Source: Haladaptatus pallidirubidus
GTDB taxonomy: Archaea; Halobacteriota; Halobacteria; Halobacteriales; Haladaptataceae
Length of the DNA stretch: 64,000 bases
NCBI RefSeq assembly: GCF_020700235.1
Contig: NZ_CP085301.1
Location: 434,001 to 498,000 of the forward strand
Direction: 5' to 3'
Part shown: positions 8,692 through 18,486 of the stretch, piece by piece
Layout of the letters: the number at the start of each line of letters is the position of its first letter
How positions within the stretch are numbered: position 1 is the stretch's first letter
Notes under the pieces: generated by a model
Told to the model about the DNA's origin: nothing
Seen by the model: only the letters and a program-made list of their open reading frames with translations
The model's database searches: none
Position numbers and translations under genes: made by a program

Positions 8692-9524
8692 CGTTCCGTC
8701 CCCCACATCGACCGCGTTTCCATCGTCCGCACGAGTTTTCCGAGCGGAACGGTGATGACGAGGTACGCCACGGAGACGACCACGATGGGCGTCCACGCGT
8801 CGAAGGTCGCGCTATTCACGTTCCGGAAGACGCTGATGAGTTCGGGAATCGCTAACACCGTCAGCAGCGAGGTGTCCTTGACGAGGATGACGAGGTCGTT
8901 GCCGATGGCCGCCAGCGCGTTCCGCCACGCTTGTGGCAGGATGACGAATCGCATCGAGTCGATGTACGACATGCCGAGCGACCGCGCCGCCTCGGTCTGG
9001 CCCTCGGCGACGGAATTGATACCGCCTTTCACTGCCTCGCCGATGTACGCGGTGTGATTCAGCGTGAGACCGATGATGGCCGCGGCGTAGCTCCAGTTGG
9101 ATATCGGGAACGCGCCGCTCGTCCAGAGCGCGGGAACTCCGAGATAGACGACGAACAACTGGAATAGAAGCGGCGTTCCGCGGAAGAACTCCACGTACAG
9201 GGTAGCGATGGACTGGGTGAAGCTCGTCTTAGAGACGCGGCCCAATCCGACGAGCACCCCGAAGGTGAGTGAAAGTACGCCGGAGATGAGGATTATTTCC
9301 AAGACAAGCAAAAGGGCTTCAACGAACTGCGGGATGATGGTTACCAGCAAGTCGTAATCGACGAACTGCGTCAAAATGAGAAGCAAGAAAAAGATGATTC
9401 CAGCCGTGAAGAGACCCGCTGCGGCGATGCCAATCCACCTGACGCGTCGATCGGTTAGGAACCCTTCTCCGCCCCCTGTCGGTTGTTCGATTCCTCTTTC
9501 GTCGGTGTACGTCTCGGCCATCAC
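8688..9524 (-). CDS. polar amino-acid ABC transporter, permease
   Basis: A 278-residue permease of the HisM/GlnP type. After a cytoplasmic N-terminus of about 30 residues it has a first helix, then the five-helix core. The EAA loop reads [20 protein letters not shown] (about residues 178-197), followed by [20 protein letters not shown], typical of PAAT permeases. The [17 protein letters not shown] phrase is also characteristic. A single permease gene suggests a homodimeric channel. It starts 15 bp after the binding-protein stop and overlaps the ATPase start by four bases. Confidence 0.94.
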   Translation of the reverse strand: MMAETYTDERGIEQPTGGGEGFLTDRRVRWIGIAAAGLFTAGIIFFLLLILTQFVDYDLLVTIIPQFVEALLLVLEIILISGVLSLTFGVLVGLGRVSKTSFTQSIATLYVEFFRGTPLLFQLFVVYLGVPALWTSGAFPISNWSYAAAIIGLTLNHTAYIGEAVKGGINSVAEGQTEAARSLGMSYIDSMRFVILPQAWRNALAAIGNDLVILVKDTSLLTVLAIPELISVFRNVNSATFDAWTPIVVVSVAYLVITVPLGKLVRTMETRSMWGTER

Positions 9525-9539
9525 GTGCTCCCGTGGCGA

Positions 9540-10376
9540 TTAGCCACTGGTCGTGCCCCCGTCGGTTCCCGCCGCGGCTTCGAAGTACTCGTTGTAGATT
9601 TCATCGTACGTGCTGTTTTCCTGAATCGTCGCCAGCGCGTCGTTCACTTGCTGTCGGAACTGGTCGTCGTCCCGTCGGAACGCGATGCCGTACTCCTCGG
9701 TGGTGAGCGTGAGGTAGGGCGGGGCGTCCTCGCCTTGTTCCTCGGCGGCACCCTCCCCTTGTAGAAGGATGGCTCGATCGTTCTGCTGTGCGAACTCGGC
9801 GTTGACCGTGTTGTCGTTGATAACCGCGGCGGCCTGATTGTTGCCGAGTGCGGCGAAGGCGTCGGGAATCTGGTCGTAGCTGTCGATGGTGAGGTTCCCG
9901 TCAAAACGCTGTTGCAGTTGTCTCGCGGCCTGTTCGCCGGTCGTCCCCTTCTGCACCGCGACCGTCTCCCCTCGCAGGTCTTGCAGATTGTTGATACCGC
10001 CGTCCCGCAGGACGAGGACGGTTTGGTACGCCGTAAAGTACGGGTCGGAGAAATCGACCTGTTGTGCTCGTTCTTCCGTAATCGTCATCGCGCTCATGAT
10101 GACGCGGAAGTTTCCGTTGTTGAGGCTCGGAATGATGGTGTCGAAGCTCGTCTGGACGAACTCGTACTGCCGATTCAACTCTCCTTGGAAAATTGCCTCG
10201 GCGATGTCCACGTCGAAGCCGACGAGTTCACCCGTTGCTGTTTGATACTCGAACGGTCGATACGGAATGTCGGAACCGATTCTGACCGTGCCTCCGTCCT
10301 GTGCGCCCGCATTCCCGGCGAGCGTCAGGCCGACGATAGCTCCGGTACTCCCCTTGAGAAAGGTCCGTCTGTGCAT
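9540..10376 (-). CDS. polar amino-acid ABC transporter, substrate-binding protein (Tat signal)
   Basis: A 278-residue family 3 periplasmic-type binding protein. The N-terminus MHRRTFLKGSTG is a twin-arginine signal. The mature core starts with VRIGSDIPYRPFEY and GFDVDIAEAIF (about residues 31-60). QVDFSDPYFTAYQTVL and EYGIAFRRDDDQFRQQVNDA are the lobe-2 landmarks. There is no lipobox Cys; the signal ends GNAGAQD, an AxA-type cleavage site, so membrane retention is not obvious. It heads the operon, with GGGGAG about 7 bases before the ATG as a ribosome-binding site. The ligand is probably a polar amino acid. Confidence 0.93.
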   Translation of the reverse strand: MHRRTFLKGSTGAIVGLTLAGNAGAQDGGTVRIGSDIPYRPFEYQTATGELVGFDVDIAEAIFQGELNRQYEFVQTSFDTIIPSLNNGNFRVIMSAMTITEERAQQVDFSDPYFTAYQTVLVLRDGGINNLQDLRGETVAVQKGTTGEQAARQLQQRFDGNLTIDSYDQIPDAFAALGNNQAAAVINDNTVNAEFAQQNDRAILLQGEGAAEEQGEDAPPYLTLTTEEYGIAFRRDDDQFRQQVNDALATIQENSTYDEIYNEYFEAAAGTDGGTTSG

Positions 10377-10470
10377 TGTAGTTCTCCCCCGATACTACAT
10401 GGTCAATCATCGTATAGAAAGCTACTATCGGTTTCTCGCACGATTTCGCTAAAACTTTCGCCGGGAGTTG

Positions 10471-10950
10471 TTAGTCGTCCGACGGATAACCCGCGGTCGA
10501 TTCGCTCGTCGAGGATGCGTCTTTGTCCGGTTCCTCGTACGCCCACAGCGTCGTCGCCAGCAACGCGGCGAAGATGACCATCGCGGCGGCGTGGTGGGCC
10601 ACCTGCGAGGCGGGGCCGTAGATGAGGACGGTCGCGCCGCCGAGGAGCAGTTGAACGGGGAGGACGACCAGCGCGATGGTGGACGCGACCCGGATTCGGG
10701 TGCTGTCGTAGTATTTCCACGCGCCGACCGTCGTTCCGAGGATGAAGAATCCGGTCACCATCGCCACGAGGCGGTGGAACCACTCGATGAAACTTGGAAT
10801 CGTCTGCGGAAGCAGGCCGCCGTCACAGTACGGCCATTGGGCGCTACAGGACAGGCCCGCTCCCGCCGCGGCGGTGTAGACGCCGAGCAGAATGAGGGCG
10901 AACGTCAAACTCGTCGTGAAGGCGGCGAATCGCCTGAATCGAGACCCCAT
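10471..10950 (-). CDS. ctaA: half-size heme A synthase / cytochrome oxidase assembly protein CtaA
   Basis: A 159-residue four-helix membrane protein. Helix 1 (about residues 11-30) is followed by the Cys pair loop CSAQWPYC (residues 35-42) and WFHRLVAM with a heme-ligand-type His (about residues 57-64). AHHAAAM near residue 118 supplies the second His. This is one half of the eight-helix bacterial CtaA, as in other archaea. It would convert heme O to heme A for aa3-type oxidase. GAGGTGA lies about eight bases before the ATG, so initiation is Shine-Dalgarno driven. The hydrophilic tail is acidic. Confidence 0.88.
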   Translation of the reverse strand: MGSRFRRFAAFTTSLTFALILLGVYTAAAGAGLSCSAQWPYCDGGLLPQTIPSFIEWFHRLVAMVTGFFILGTTVGAWKYYDSTRIRVASTIALVVLPVQLLLGGATVLIYGPASQVAHHAAAMVIFAALLATTLWAYEEPDKDASSTSESTAGYPSDD

Positions 10951-11206
10951 CAGGCGCTCACCTCGGTGCTGTCGTGTCGTGTCACGGTAATCCCCTTTTC
11001 CGTGGATTAGGAGGCGTCGTACTTAGGTCTGTCCGACTTTCCCGGAAACTGGGAGCGGAGGGAAGCAGTAGAGGTTAGTGTGAGAAGGGGGAATGGGGCG
11101 GAAGGTTCAGCAGGAACCGAACAGGACTGCGAGGCCACCAGCGGGCGGCACCGCGGCGGGCACTCTTCATTTACTGTAATTCAATAATAAGTTTTGTGGG
11201 AATAAT

Positions 11207-12349
11207 ATGTACTCTGACAATGAGCGCGACAGAAACAGGTTCAAGGGAGTCGAGAGCGACAAAGCGAGTATGTCGAAACTGGACCGTCTCGACGCGCTCC
11301 TCGACGCGCGCGACCTTCGGTCAGTCTGGTTCGCACGCCCGAACGATTTCGCGTGGCTCACCGGGGGGAACAACGTCATCGACCGCGAAGGCGACGTGGG
11401 AGTCGCCGCCGCCGGCTACGACGGCGAAGTCCTTCGTGTTATCACGAACAACATCGAAGCCCCGCGCCTGCGCGACGAGGAACTTCCGGACGAGGTGCCG
11501 GTAACCGAATACGATTGGTACGAAAAAAGCCTCACAGAGAGGGTCACAGAAGTAGCAAAAACGCCGGCAGGGGCGGATTTCGACGTGCCGGACTTCGAGT
11601 CGGTGGACGCCTCGTCACTGCGTCAACCGCTGACGCCAGAGGACATCGACACGTATCGCGCTCTCGGCCAGGAAACCGCCGCGGCGGTCGAAGCCATCTG
11701 CCGGGAGTTAGAACCAGAGGATACGGAACGGGAAGTGGCGTCAGCGGTTCGCGGCGCGCTCGATTCCAGAGGAATCGAGACGCCGGTTGCGCTGGTCGGC
11801 GGAAGCGAACGCGCGCAAAAATACCGCCACTACACACCGGACGATTCGAAAGTGGGCGAATACGCGCTCGTCTCCGTCACCGCGGAGAGGGCGGGACTCC
11901 ACGCCAGTCTAACCCGTACCGTGGCGTTCGACCCACCGGAATGGCTCGAATCGCGCTCCCGCGCCGCGGCGCGGGTCGAAGCGACGGCGCTCACGGCGAC
12001 ACAACGGGTCGGAATGGAAGGTGGGACGGGAAGCGAGGTATTTTCGGAAATCCGGTCGGCCTACGAGCAGGTCGGCCACGAAGGCGAGTGGAAAAATCAC
12101 CATCAGGGCGGGGCCGCGGGCTACGCCGGGCGGGAGTGGATAGCCACACCGACGACGGATGCGGACGTTCGACTTCCGATGGCGTTCGCGTGGAATCCGA
12201 CAGTACAAGGTGCAAAGAGCGAGGACACCGTCCTCGTCACCGAGAAGGGAATGGAAATTCTGACGGAGACCGGAAACTGGCCGACGGAGGCCGTCTCAGC
12301 AGTCGGAGGCGACGGGGCAATTCCGCGACCGACGGTGTTGCAATCGTGA
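11207..12349 (+). CDS. M24 (Xaa-Pro aminopeptidase-like) protein with degenerate metal site
   Basis: A 380-residue protein with the creatinase N-domain (about residues 22-140, containing WFARPNDFAWLTGGNNVI) and the pita-bread M24 domain. The two metal aspartates of M24 enzymes, normally 11 residues apart in a D...D-L-T-R-T context, are Ser223 and Ser234 here (LVSVTA and HASLTRT). The first metal Glu (usually EP) is Asn330 in WNP. The His (NHHQGG) and the last Glu (Glu339 in SEDTVLVT) remain. Metal-dependent peptidase activity is therefore doubtful. A TATA-like CAATAATAAG about 25 bp upstream supports a leaderless start at 11207; Met22 at 11270 matches relatives better and is possible. Confidence 0.85.
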   Translation: MYSDNERDRNRFKGVESDKASMSKLDRLDALLDARDLRSVWFARPNDFAWLTGGNNVIDREGDVGVAAAGYDGEVLRVITNNIEAPRLRDEELPDEVPVTEYDWYEKSLTERVTEVAKTPAGADFDVPDFESVDASSLRQPLTPEDIDTYRALGQETAAAVEAICRELEPEDTEREVASAVRGALDSRGIETPVALVGGSERAQKYRHYTPDDSKVGEYALVSVTAERAGLHASLTRTVAFDPPEWLESRSRAAARVEATALTATQRVGMEGGTGSEVFSEIRSAYEQVGHEGEWKNHHQGGAAGYAGREWIATPTTDADVRLPMAFAWNPTVQGAKSEDTVLVTEKGMEILTETGNWPTEAVSAVGGDGAIPRPTVLQS

Positions 12350-12421
12350 TTTCGACAACCGTCGAAGGCAAATTCGACGGATTCGGATAGATTTTTAGCG
12401 GAGGGCGGGAACGTAGGGGGC

Positions 12422-14680
12422 ATGGGACTCGACGAGGATTCACTCGACTACCACCGGAGCGACCCACCGGGGAAAATCGAGATTTCGACGACGAAGCCGA
12501 CGAACACACAGCGCGACCTGAGCCTCGCGTACTCGCCGGGCGTGGCCGCTCCGTGCGAGGAAATCGCGGTGGACGCCGGGAAAGCGTACAACTACACCGC
12601 GAAAGGAAATCTCGTCGGCGTGGTTTCGAACGGGAGCGCCGTACTCGGACTCGGCGACATCGGTGCGCAGGCCAGTAAGCCGGTTATGGAGGGCAAGGGT
12701 GTCCTGTTCAAGCGATTCGCCGACATCGACGTGTTCGACATCGAACTCGACCAGGCGAACCCTGATGACATCGTGCGAACCGTCAGCGCGATGGAACCGA
12801 CCTTCGGCGGTATCAATCTGGAGGACATCAAAGCGCCGGAGTGTTTCGAAATCGAGGAGCGACTCGGCGAGAAGATGGACATCCCCGTCTTCCACGACGA
12901 CCAACACGGTACCGCCATCATCAGCGGGGCCGCACTGCTCAACGCGACTGAAATCAACGGCAAAAGTCTGGACGAACTGGAAATCGTCTTCTCCGGCGCC
13001 GGTGCGAGCGCGATTGCGACGGCCCGATTCTACGTCTCGCTCGGCGCGCGCAAGGAAAACATCACGATGTGTGACTCCACGGGTATCATCACGCGGAACC
13101 GCGCCAAGCAGGGCGACGTAAACGAGTTCAAAACGGAGTTCGCCCGCGACGTTCCTGAAGGGAGTCTCGCGGACGCGCTTTCGGGCGCAGACGTGTTCGT
13201 CGGCCTGTCGGTCGGCGGCATCGTCAGTCAGGAGATGGTGCGTTCGATGGCCGACAACCCGATTATCTTCGCCATGGCGAATCCCGACCCGGAAATCGGC
13301 TACGAAGCGGCCCGGGAGGCCCGCGACGATATGGTCATCATGGCGACGGGGCGTTCCGACTACCCCAACATGGTCAACAACGTCCTCGGATTCCCGTTCA
13401 TCTTCCGGGGCGCGCTCGACGTGCGCGCGAGCGACATCAACGAGGAGATGAAGATCGCCTCCGCGCGGGCGCTCGCGGAGCTCGCTAAGAAGGACGTTCC
13501 GGACGCCGTCGTCAAAGCCTACGGCGACCAACCGCTCCAGTTCGGCCCGGAGTACATCATCCCGAAACCGCTCGACCCTCGCGTGCTGTTCGAAGTCGCA
13601 CCCGCAGTTGCGAAAGCGGCCATCGAAACCGGCGTCGCCAGAAGCGACCTCAACGTCGGCGAGTACGTCGAAACGCTCGAAGCGCGACTCGGCAAGTCCC
13701 GCGAGATGATGCGCGTCGTCCTGAACAAGGCGAAAAACGACCCTAAGCGCGTCGCGCTCGCGGAGGGCACCGACCGGAAGATGATTCGCGCGGCCTACCA
13801 GCTGCGCGAGCAGGGTATCGCGGAACCGATTCTCATCGGCGACCGCGCTGAAATCGAGGCCGAGGCGACGGACCTGGGCCTCGATTTCGACCCCGAAGTC
13901 GTCGACCCGGAGAACAGCGACCACGAGGCCTACGCCGACCGCCTGTACGAACTGCGCGGGCGCAAGGGGATCACCCGAAGCGAGGCCGCGGAACTGGTCG
14001 AGCGCGACAGCAACTACTTCGGGAGCGTGATGGTCGAACAGGGAGACGCCGACGCGATGCTCACCGGTCTCACCCACCACTATCCATCCGCGCTCCGACC
14101 GCCGTTGCAGGTTATCGGCACCGCTCCGGATGTGAACTACGCCGCGGGAGTGTACATGCTCACGTTCAAAAATCAGGTCATCTTCTGCGCCGACGCGACG
14201 GTGAATCAGGCCCCCGACGAGGACGTGCTGGCCGAAGTGACGAAACAGACCGCGAAACTCGCCCGGCGGTTCAACGTCGAACCGCGGGCCGCGCTCCTCT
14301 CGTACTCCAACTTCGGCAGCGTGGACAACGAAGGGACCCGCAAACCCAGAGACGCTGCACAGATACTCCGCGACGACCCCAAAGTCGATTTCGCCGTCGA
14401 TGGCGAGATGCAGGCCGACACCGCCGTCGTCGAGGAAATTTTGAACGGCACCTACGAGTTCTCGGAGTTGGACGAACCTGCCAACGTCCTCGTCTTCCCG
14501 AACCTCGAAGCGGGCAACATCGGCTACAAACTCCTTCAGCGTCTCGGCGGCGCGGAGGCCATCGGTCCGATGCTCGTCGGCATGGACAAACCCGTCCACG
14601 TCCTCCAGCGCGGGGACGAAGTGAAGGATATTGTCAATTTGGCTGGCGTGGCGGTCGTAGACGCGCAGCAGGACGAATAA
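12422..14680 (+). CDS. maeB: NADP-dependent malic enzyme fused to phosphotransacetylase domain
   Basis: A 752-residue protein. The malic enzyme N-domain and NAD(P) domain span about residues 1-400: [12 protein letters not shown], the NDDQHGTAI-type motif [16 protein letters not shown], and [18 protein letters not shown] as the nucleotide loop. A phosphate acetyl/butyryltransferase-like domain spans about residues 425-750 ([32 protein letters not shown]). It decarboxylates malate to pyruvate; the PTA domain in bacterial homologues is mainly allosteric, sensing acetyl-CoA. A TTTTTAGC box about 30 bp upstream suggests a leaderless transcript. With pckA at 43.7 kb it covers both routes from C4 acids. 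Confidence 0.96.
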   Translation: MGLDEDSLDYHRSDPPGKIEISTTKPTNTQRDLSLAYSPGVAAPCEEIAVDAGKAYNYTAKGNLVGVVSNGSAVLGLGDIGAQASKPVMEGKGVLFKRFADIDVFDIELDQANPDDIVRTVSAMEPTFGGINLEDIKAPECFEIEERLGEKMDIPVFHDDQHGTAIISGAALLNATEINGKSLDELEIVFSGAGASAIATARFYVSLGARKENITMCDSTGIITRNRAKQGDVNEFKTEFARDVPEGSLADALSGADVFVGLSVGGIVSQEMVRSMADNPIIFAMANPDPEIGYEAAREARDDMVIMATGRSDYPNMVNNVLGFPFIFRGALDVRASDINEEMKIASARALAELAKKDVPDAVVKAYGDQPLQFGPEYIIPKPLDPRVLFEVAPAVAKAAIETGVARSDLNVGEYVETLEARLGKSREMMRVVLNKAKNDPKRVALAEGTDRKMIRAAYQLREQGIAEPILIGDRAEIEAEATDLGLDFDPEVVDPENSDHEAYADRLYELRGRKGITRSEAAELVERDSNYFGSVMVEQGDADAMLTGLTHHYPSALRPPLQVIGTAPDVNYAAGVYMLTFKNQVIFCADATVNQAPDEDVLAEVTKQTAKLARRFNVEPRAALLSYSNFGSVDNEGTRKPRDAAQILRDDPKVDFAVDGEMQADTAVVEEILNGTYEFSELDEPANVLVFPNLEAGNIGYKLLQRLGGAEAIGPMLVGMDKPVHVLQRGDEVKDIVNLAGVAVVDAQQDE

Positions 14681-14756
14681 CGCGGACGAGAGGACGCACA
14701 CCGCGGATTTTCGTATTTTTGTGGAAAGTGTTGCTATTTTGTCTCTATCTACTGCC

Positions 14757-15235
14757 GACTCCAATCAGATCGCACCATAGGGAAACCGGCAATCAGCCCC
14801 TGAAATTTGCTCCGAGATGGTGCTTCTTATTTCCGACTCCACTGAGACCGCACCGCCACGGCACTGGGCCACACCCTCCCCAACCGACGCTTGCGCTCAC
14901 TTCGTTCGCGCAATCGTCCACCGAAAGACTCCTGCTCGCTTGCGCTCCGCGGGCATGCGACTTCCGAGCCGTCGCTCACGAGAACTCCGTTCACGACGAC
15001 CTCGCATGGGCGAACCGGTGGTTCGCCTTCGCGCGCCAAGTGAAATTGGGTTTCAAATAGAGGCAAACCATGGTGGCGAGTGCGCCAACAATCCCGAGGA
15101 CTCACCGTCCGAGGGGTTGTCTGGGTTCGCACGAGGGATGAGTACCACAGCGACTGCAAGGAGCGGAACGGAATCGGTTGGGAGGACGTGGCCTGTAGAG
15201 GCGGTGGCGGTTTCAGTTGAGTCGTAATTATCTAG
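14757..15235. repeat. noncoding inverted pair of about 95-bp repeat half-elements
   Basis: After maeB there is about 650 bp without a convincing gene. At 14826-14920 and 15125-15235 lie two copies, in inverted orientation, of a roughly 95-bp unit. It has a CCTCCCCAACCGA / TCGGTTGGGAGGACGTGG core, a GAGTCG-type outer end and a GAGGGATGAG inner end. A shorter third copy begins at 14757 (GACTCCAATCAGATCGCACC). The same unit forms the arms of the palindromic element at 36405-36625, with the arms arranged the other way round. From 15235 to about 15345 the sequence turns AT- and A-rich, with no gene seen. Confidence 0.6.
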
Positions 15236-15334
15236 CGACCCGAAAAAAGAAGACTACCAGTGGAAATTCAAAATCCTCCTTTAAATCCTCTGAAAACAGT
15301 CTCCGAAAACAATCCAACAAAAAGCCAAACCTCT

Positions 15335-15754
15335 TCAACGAGGCCGTCCCGAAACCTGTTCTCTCGAAACTGACTCCGCTCCCCGTTCAGCCACCAGGAA
15401 CAGTGGTTTCACGGGTACCACTGTGTGCGTCTTCGCAACACCGCCGCCATGCCGCCGCCATTTGGTAGATGCATAGAGGACGTACACCTCCGGGCAACTA
15501 TCCCGAATTTCGTCCACCAACTCGGCAAACGCGTCGGAATCGAACCGCGCGTCCGAAACGAAATCCGTCTCGACGACCACCGAATCTCGCTGGGGAACTC
15601 TGTCGAGTTGGCCTTCGCAAATTTTCTCGAACTCGTGCGCGAGTCGAGGGAGGCCTGTGTCGAGCGGGAGTTTGACGTATGCCTGCCTGTAGTCCGGTCG
15701 GTTGGTCGTTCGCTTCCAGTACCGAATCAACGAGTTGAATATCCGCGTGCCCAT
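15335..15754 (-). CDS. hypothetical protein
   Basis: A 139-residue protein from ATG 15754; a GTG at 15766 would add four residues. The body VVVETDFVSDARFDSDAFAE and EIRDSCPEVYVLYASTKWRR (about residues 62-105) has the acidic, regular character of a real haloarchaeal protein, whereas the opposite strand does not. The N-terminus contains a possible amphipathic helix (RIFNSLIRYWKR). I do not recognise a family. It stands alone next to the repeat-rich interval, with the small zinc-finger gene transcribed divergently. Confidence 0.5.
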   Translation of the reverse strand: MGTRIFNSLIRYWKRTTNRPDYRQAYVKLPLDTGLPRLAHEFEKICEGQLDRVPQRDSVVVETDFVSDARFDSDAFAELVDEIRDSCPEVYVLYASTKWRRHGGGVAKTHTVVPVKPLFLVAERGAESVSREQVSGRPR

Positions 15755-15957
15755 CGCGTGCCACACCTTGGACAGTCCTCTCTGAGCGACGTTGTAGTCG
15801 TTTCGTTGTCGATATCATACCGATTGGTGATACGTCAGTGGTGATAGTAATACCTCGATACGCGGGTTTTGTTTCCGTCTGGGACGACATCATTGTTCCC
15901 GAATCACCCACGAAGGTGATGCGAGGGATTACCGTTCTGTCGCCCATCCATTCGGTC

Positions 15958-16074
15958 GTGTCTAACAGTACGGACGATACGGACGGTAACCACCGATGTG
16001 AAGCGTGTGGTGCGACGTTCGATACCGAGGACGAACTCCGAAAACACGTCCACGAGCAGGGTCTCGTAGACTGA
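15958..16074 (+). CDS. small C2H2-type zinc-finger protein
   Basis: A 38-residue protein from a GTG start at 15958. It consists almost only of one C2H2 finger: CEACGATFDTEDELRKHVHE, with Cys-x2-Cys and His-x-His ligands. An in-frame ATG at 15838 would add 40 residues that look unlike haloarchaeal coding sequence, so the short form is preferred. Haloarchaea encode many such one-finger microproteins, thought to bind nucleic acid or protein partners; the partner here is unknown. It ends 22 bp from the convergent RNase H gene. Confidence 0.62.
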   Translation: MSNSTDDTDGNHRCEACGATFDTEDELRKHVHEQGLVD

Positions 16075-16096
16075 AAGCGTCGGGTTCGTCGCCGAA

Positions 16097-16729
16097 TCAG
16101 TCGCTCGCGTGCCTGTTCGCCCGGGAGGGGGGCGGAATCTGCGTTTCGCAGGACTGCGGAGCGTCGGGGAGCAAACACCGCGCTGGTTCGCGGTTCACGT
16201 GAGCGTACTCGTCCGGCGCGTTCGCCAAGGGATGGGCGGGGTTGTGGTCGCTCCGAATTCGGGCAGCCCGGAGCTCGCCGAATCCGGCGATTCTGGCGCG
16301 GATGCCTCGCCAGTGGAACTTCCCCGGTGGTGGAACCGAGAACGGTTTCGGAGGTCGCCAGTCCAAGCGATTGAACGCGAGCACCGCGTTGTTGACGTTG
16401 GCTGCCAGTTGGTCGTGGTCAACTAACACGCCGACCCGCGCGTCGGCAGGGGCACGAACCGCCAGCACGTCGAGTCCGAGGTGGAGCGCTCGATATTCGG
16501 CGACGTTGTTGTCGGGAACGTCGTCGGGAATCGAGAGACGGGTGACCCGCCTGCCATCGCGGGTTTCGATGATGACACCGAGCCCGCCCGCTCCGCTGTT
16601 GTGACTGTATGAACCGTCGGTTGCGACGTAGAAATCACGATGATGCGTGTGCGGCGGATGGGCGATGTGCGGCGTGGGCGACTCGTCGAACAAGTCTCGC
16701 AATGAGGGGTGTCGGCCGTGAACGGCCAT
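16097..16729 (-). CDS. rnhA: ribonuclease H (RNase HI fold)
   Basis: A 210-residue protein with an RNase HI core at about residues 32-190. The first catalytic Asp is in FYVATDGSYSHNSGAGGLG, the Glu in NNVAEYRALHLGL, and the next Asp in VLVDHDQLAANVN. The fourth acidic or His position falls in the RSDHNPAHPLAN region. It would cleave RNA in RNA:DNA hybrids. The first 30 residues are Pro/His-rich and the last 40 basic and Pro-rich, both without known function. An AGTTAAGTAATC box lies about 30 bp before the ATG. Confidence 0.88.
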   Translation of the reverse strand: MAVHGRHPSLRDLFDESPTPHIAHPPHTHHRDFYVATDGSYSHNSGAGGLGVIIETRDGRRVTRLSIPDDVPDNNVAEYRALHLGLDVLAVRAPADARVGVLVDHDQLAANVNNAVLAFNRLDWRPPKPFSVPPPGKFHWRGIRARIAGFGELRAARIRSDHNPAHPLANAPDEYAHVNREPARCLLPDAPQSCETQIPPPSRANRHASD

Positions 16730-16829
16730 GGAAAACGGTTCGGTGTCTGATTACTTAACTGTGAGGTTACGTTCTGCATCGAACGTCCTGAGATTATAGG
16801 ATACGGGGAATGATGACTTGTACCACAGA

Positions 16830-16836
16830 TATATAA
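16830..16836 (+). promoter_or_regulatory. TATA box of the dipeptide transporter operon
   Basis: TATATAA centred 27 bp before the ATG at 16860. At this distance transcription would start at or next to the codon, giving a leaderless mRNA. This decides the binding-protein start in favour of 16860 over an in-frame codon at 16818. Confidence 0.6.
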
Positions 16837-16859
16837 CGGATTATGCGCCATATCAGGGC

Positions 16860-18455
16860 ATGCCCGACGAAGCAATGAATCGGCGGACGTATCTGAAATT
16901 TGCAGGCGGCGCAGCGGCGTCGGCGGCACTCGCTGGCTGTACCGGTGGCGACGGGAATCAAGACGGAACGAACACCGGAGACGGTGGAAACGGCGGTGGC
17001 GGACAGTCGGGTGAACTCGCGGTCACCATCACGCAGGGACAGATGCCATCGACGCTCGACCCGCACAACCACCGAGAGACGACCACCGATAACGTCGTCC
17101 TACAGGCTTACGAGGGCCTGCTCTCCCGCGATACGGAGGGCAAAATCGTCAACAAACTCGCGACAGAGTACGAGCGGGTGGACGACGGAACGGTGGAGTT
17201 CACCATCCGCGACGACGTACAGTTTCACAACGGCGACGACCTAACGCCCGAGGACGTTGCGTTCAGTATCAACCGCATCGTGCAGTCGGACACCGGTGGA
17301 TTGGAAAGCCCACAGAGCGACCAGCTTTCGGGCGTGACCGGCGCGGAAGTGGCGGACGGCAAGGTGCAAGTCTCCTCGGACGGCATCAACCCGATCGTGT
17401 TCGCACTGTTCGCATCCTACTGCGACGTGATGCAACAACAGTGGGTCGAGAACAACGACGGAAGTTTCATCGCTAAGAACATGAATGGAACCGGACCGTT
17501 CGAACTCCAGAACTATCGGGAGGACGTGAACGTCGTTTTCCAACGAAACGAAAACTACTGGCGAGATCCTGCGGCTGTGTCGGAACTCACCTTCAACGCG
17601 GCGAAGGAGTCGAGCACGCGGGTTAACCAACTCGTCAACGGCGAAACGGACCTCGTCGTCAACGTTCCGCCGCAGGATGCCGAGCGCGTGCGGGGTTCAA
17701 ACAACACCCGGCTCTCCGCGGAGGCGAGTACGCGCATCATCTACAACGCGATGCGGTACAACGTCGAACCGTTCTCCAGTGCGCAGTTCCGCCGGGCGAT
17801 GAACCTCGCCATCGACCTGCCGAGTATCATCGAAAACGTGCTCTCCGGCTTTGCCGACCCGACCGGACAACCCACGCTGGACGGGTTTACCGGCTACAAC
17901 AACAACGTCAACCCCTACGGCACCGACAGACAGGAAGCCGAGCGACTCGTCGAGGAGAGCGGTCACGCTGGCGCGAACATCACGCTTCACACGCCGGTCG
18001 GTCGGTACCTGAAGGACGTGGAAATCGCACAAGCGGTTTCCCAACAGATAAGCCAACTCAGCAACGTCAACTGCTCCGTCAACCAGCGCGATTTCAACTC
18101 GCTCGCGGGCGAGTTGTCCGACGGGAATCTCGACACGAGTCCGAAGTTCTACCTCATCGGCTGGGGGAACGCGACGTTCGACGCCAGCCAGACCATCATC
18201 CCGCTGCTGACGACGGACGGCGCGCTCACCTCCTACAGCAACGAGGAGGTTGACACGCAGATGAACGAAGCCCAAAATATGCCGGACGGTGATGAACGAA
18301 CCTCCAAGCTCCAGGAGGTGAACCAAATTCTCCACGACGACGCACCGTGGATCTTCCTGAACCGACAGTACAGCGTCTACGGCGTCAACGAACGCCTACA
18401 GTGGCAAGCACGGGCGGACGAACGCATCGAAGCGTACGCGATTTCACAAAAATAG
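16860..18455 (+). CDS. dipeptide/oligopeptide ABC transporter substrate-binding protein (Tat lipoprotein)
   Basis: A 531-residue family 5 binding protein. MNRRTYLKFAGG is a twin-arginine motif, and LAGC supplies the lipobox Cys, so the protein is exported folded and lipid-anchored. A Gly/Asn/Asp-rich linker follows the Cys. The core carries LDPHNHRETTTDNVVLQAYE and the family motif region with VEFTIRDDVQFHNGDDLTPEDVAFSI (quoted in part: FHNGDDLTPEDVAFS). FRRAMNLAIDLPSII is the usual lobe hinge. It is first in a five-gene operon; the ligand is probably a di- or oligopeptide. Confidence 0.95.
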   Translation: MPDEAMNRRTYLKFAGGAAASAALAGCTGGDGNQDGTNTGDGGNGGGGQSGELAVTITQGQMPSTLDPHNHRETTTDNVVLQAYEGLLSRDTEGKIVNKLATEYERVDDGTVEFTIRDDVQFHNGDDLTPEDVAFSINRIVQSDTGGLESPQSDQLSGVTGAEVADGKVQVSSDGINPIVFALFASYCDVMQQQWVENNDGSFIAKNMNGTGPFELQNYREDVNVVFQRNENYWRDPAAVSELTFNAAKESSTRVNQLVNGETDLVVNVPPQDAERVRGSNNTRLSAEASTRIIYNAMRYNVEPFSSAQFRRAMNLAIDLPSIIENVLSGFADPTGQPTLDGFTGYNNNVNPYGTDRQEAERLVEESGHAGANITLHTPVGRYLKDVEIAQAVSQQISQLSNVNCSVNQRDFNSLAGELSDGNLDTSPKFYLIGWGNATFDASQTIIPLLTTDGALTSYSNEEVDTQMNEAQNMPDGDERTSKLQEVNQILHDDAPWIFLNRQYSVYGVNERLQWQARADERIEAYAISQK

Positions 18456-18486
18456 GATGTCAGCAGCATTGAAGAGGTGTCACTAG

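Noticed and set aside
12440-14764. A 774-codon open frame on the minus strand opposite maeB
   Set aside because: It mirrors the codon bias of maeB, has no recognisable domain, and maeB has full family motifs over the same bases.
15217-15468. A Lys/Ser-rich 83-codon plus-strand frame
   Set aside because: It arises from an A-rich noncoding stretch; there is no ribosome-binding site, and it overlaps the minus-strand hypothetical gene.
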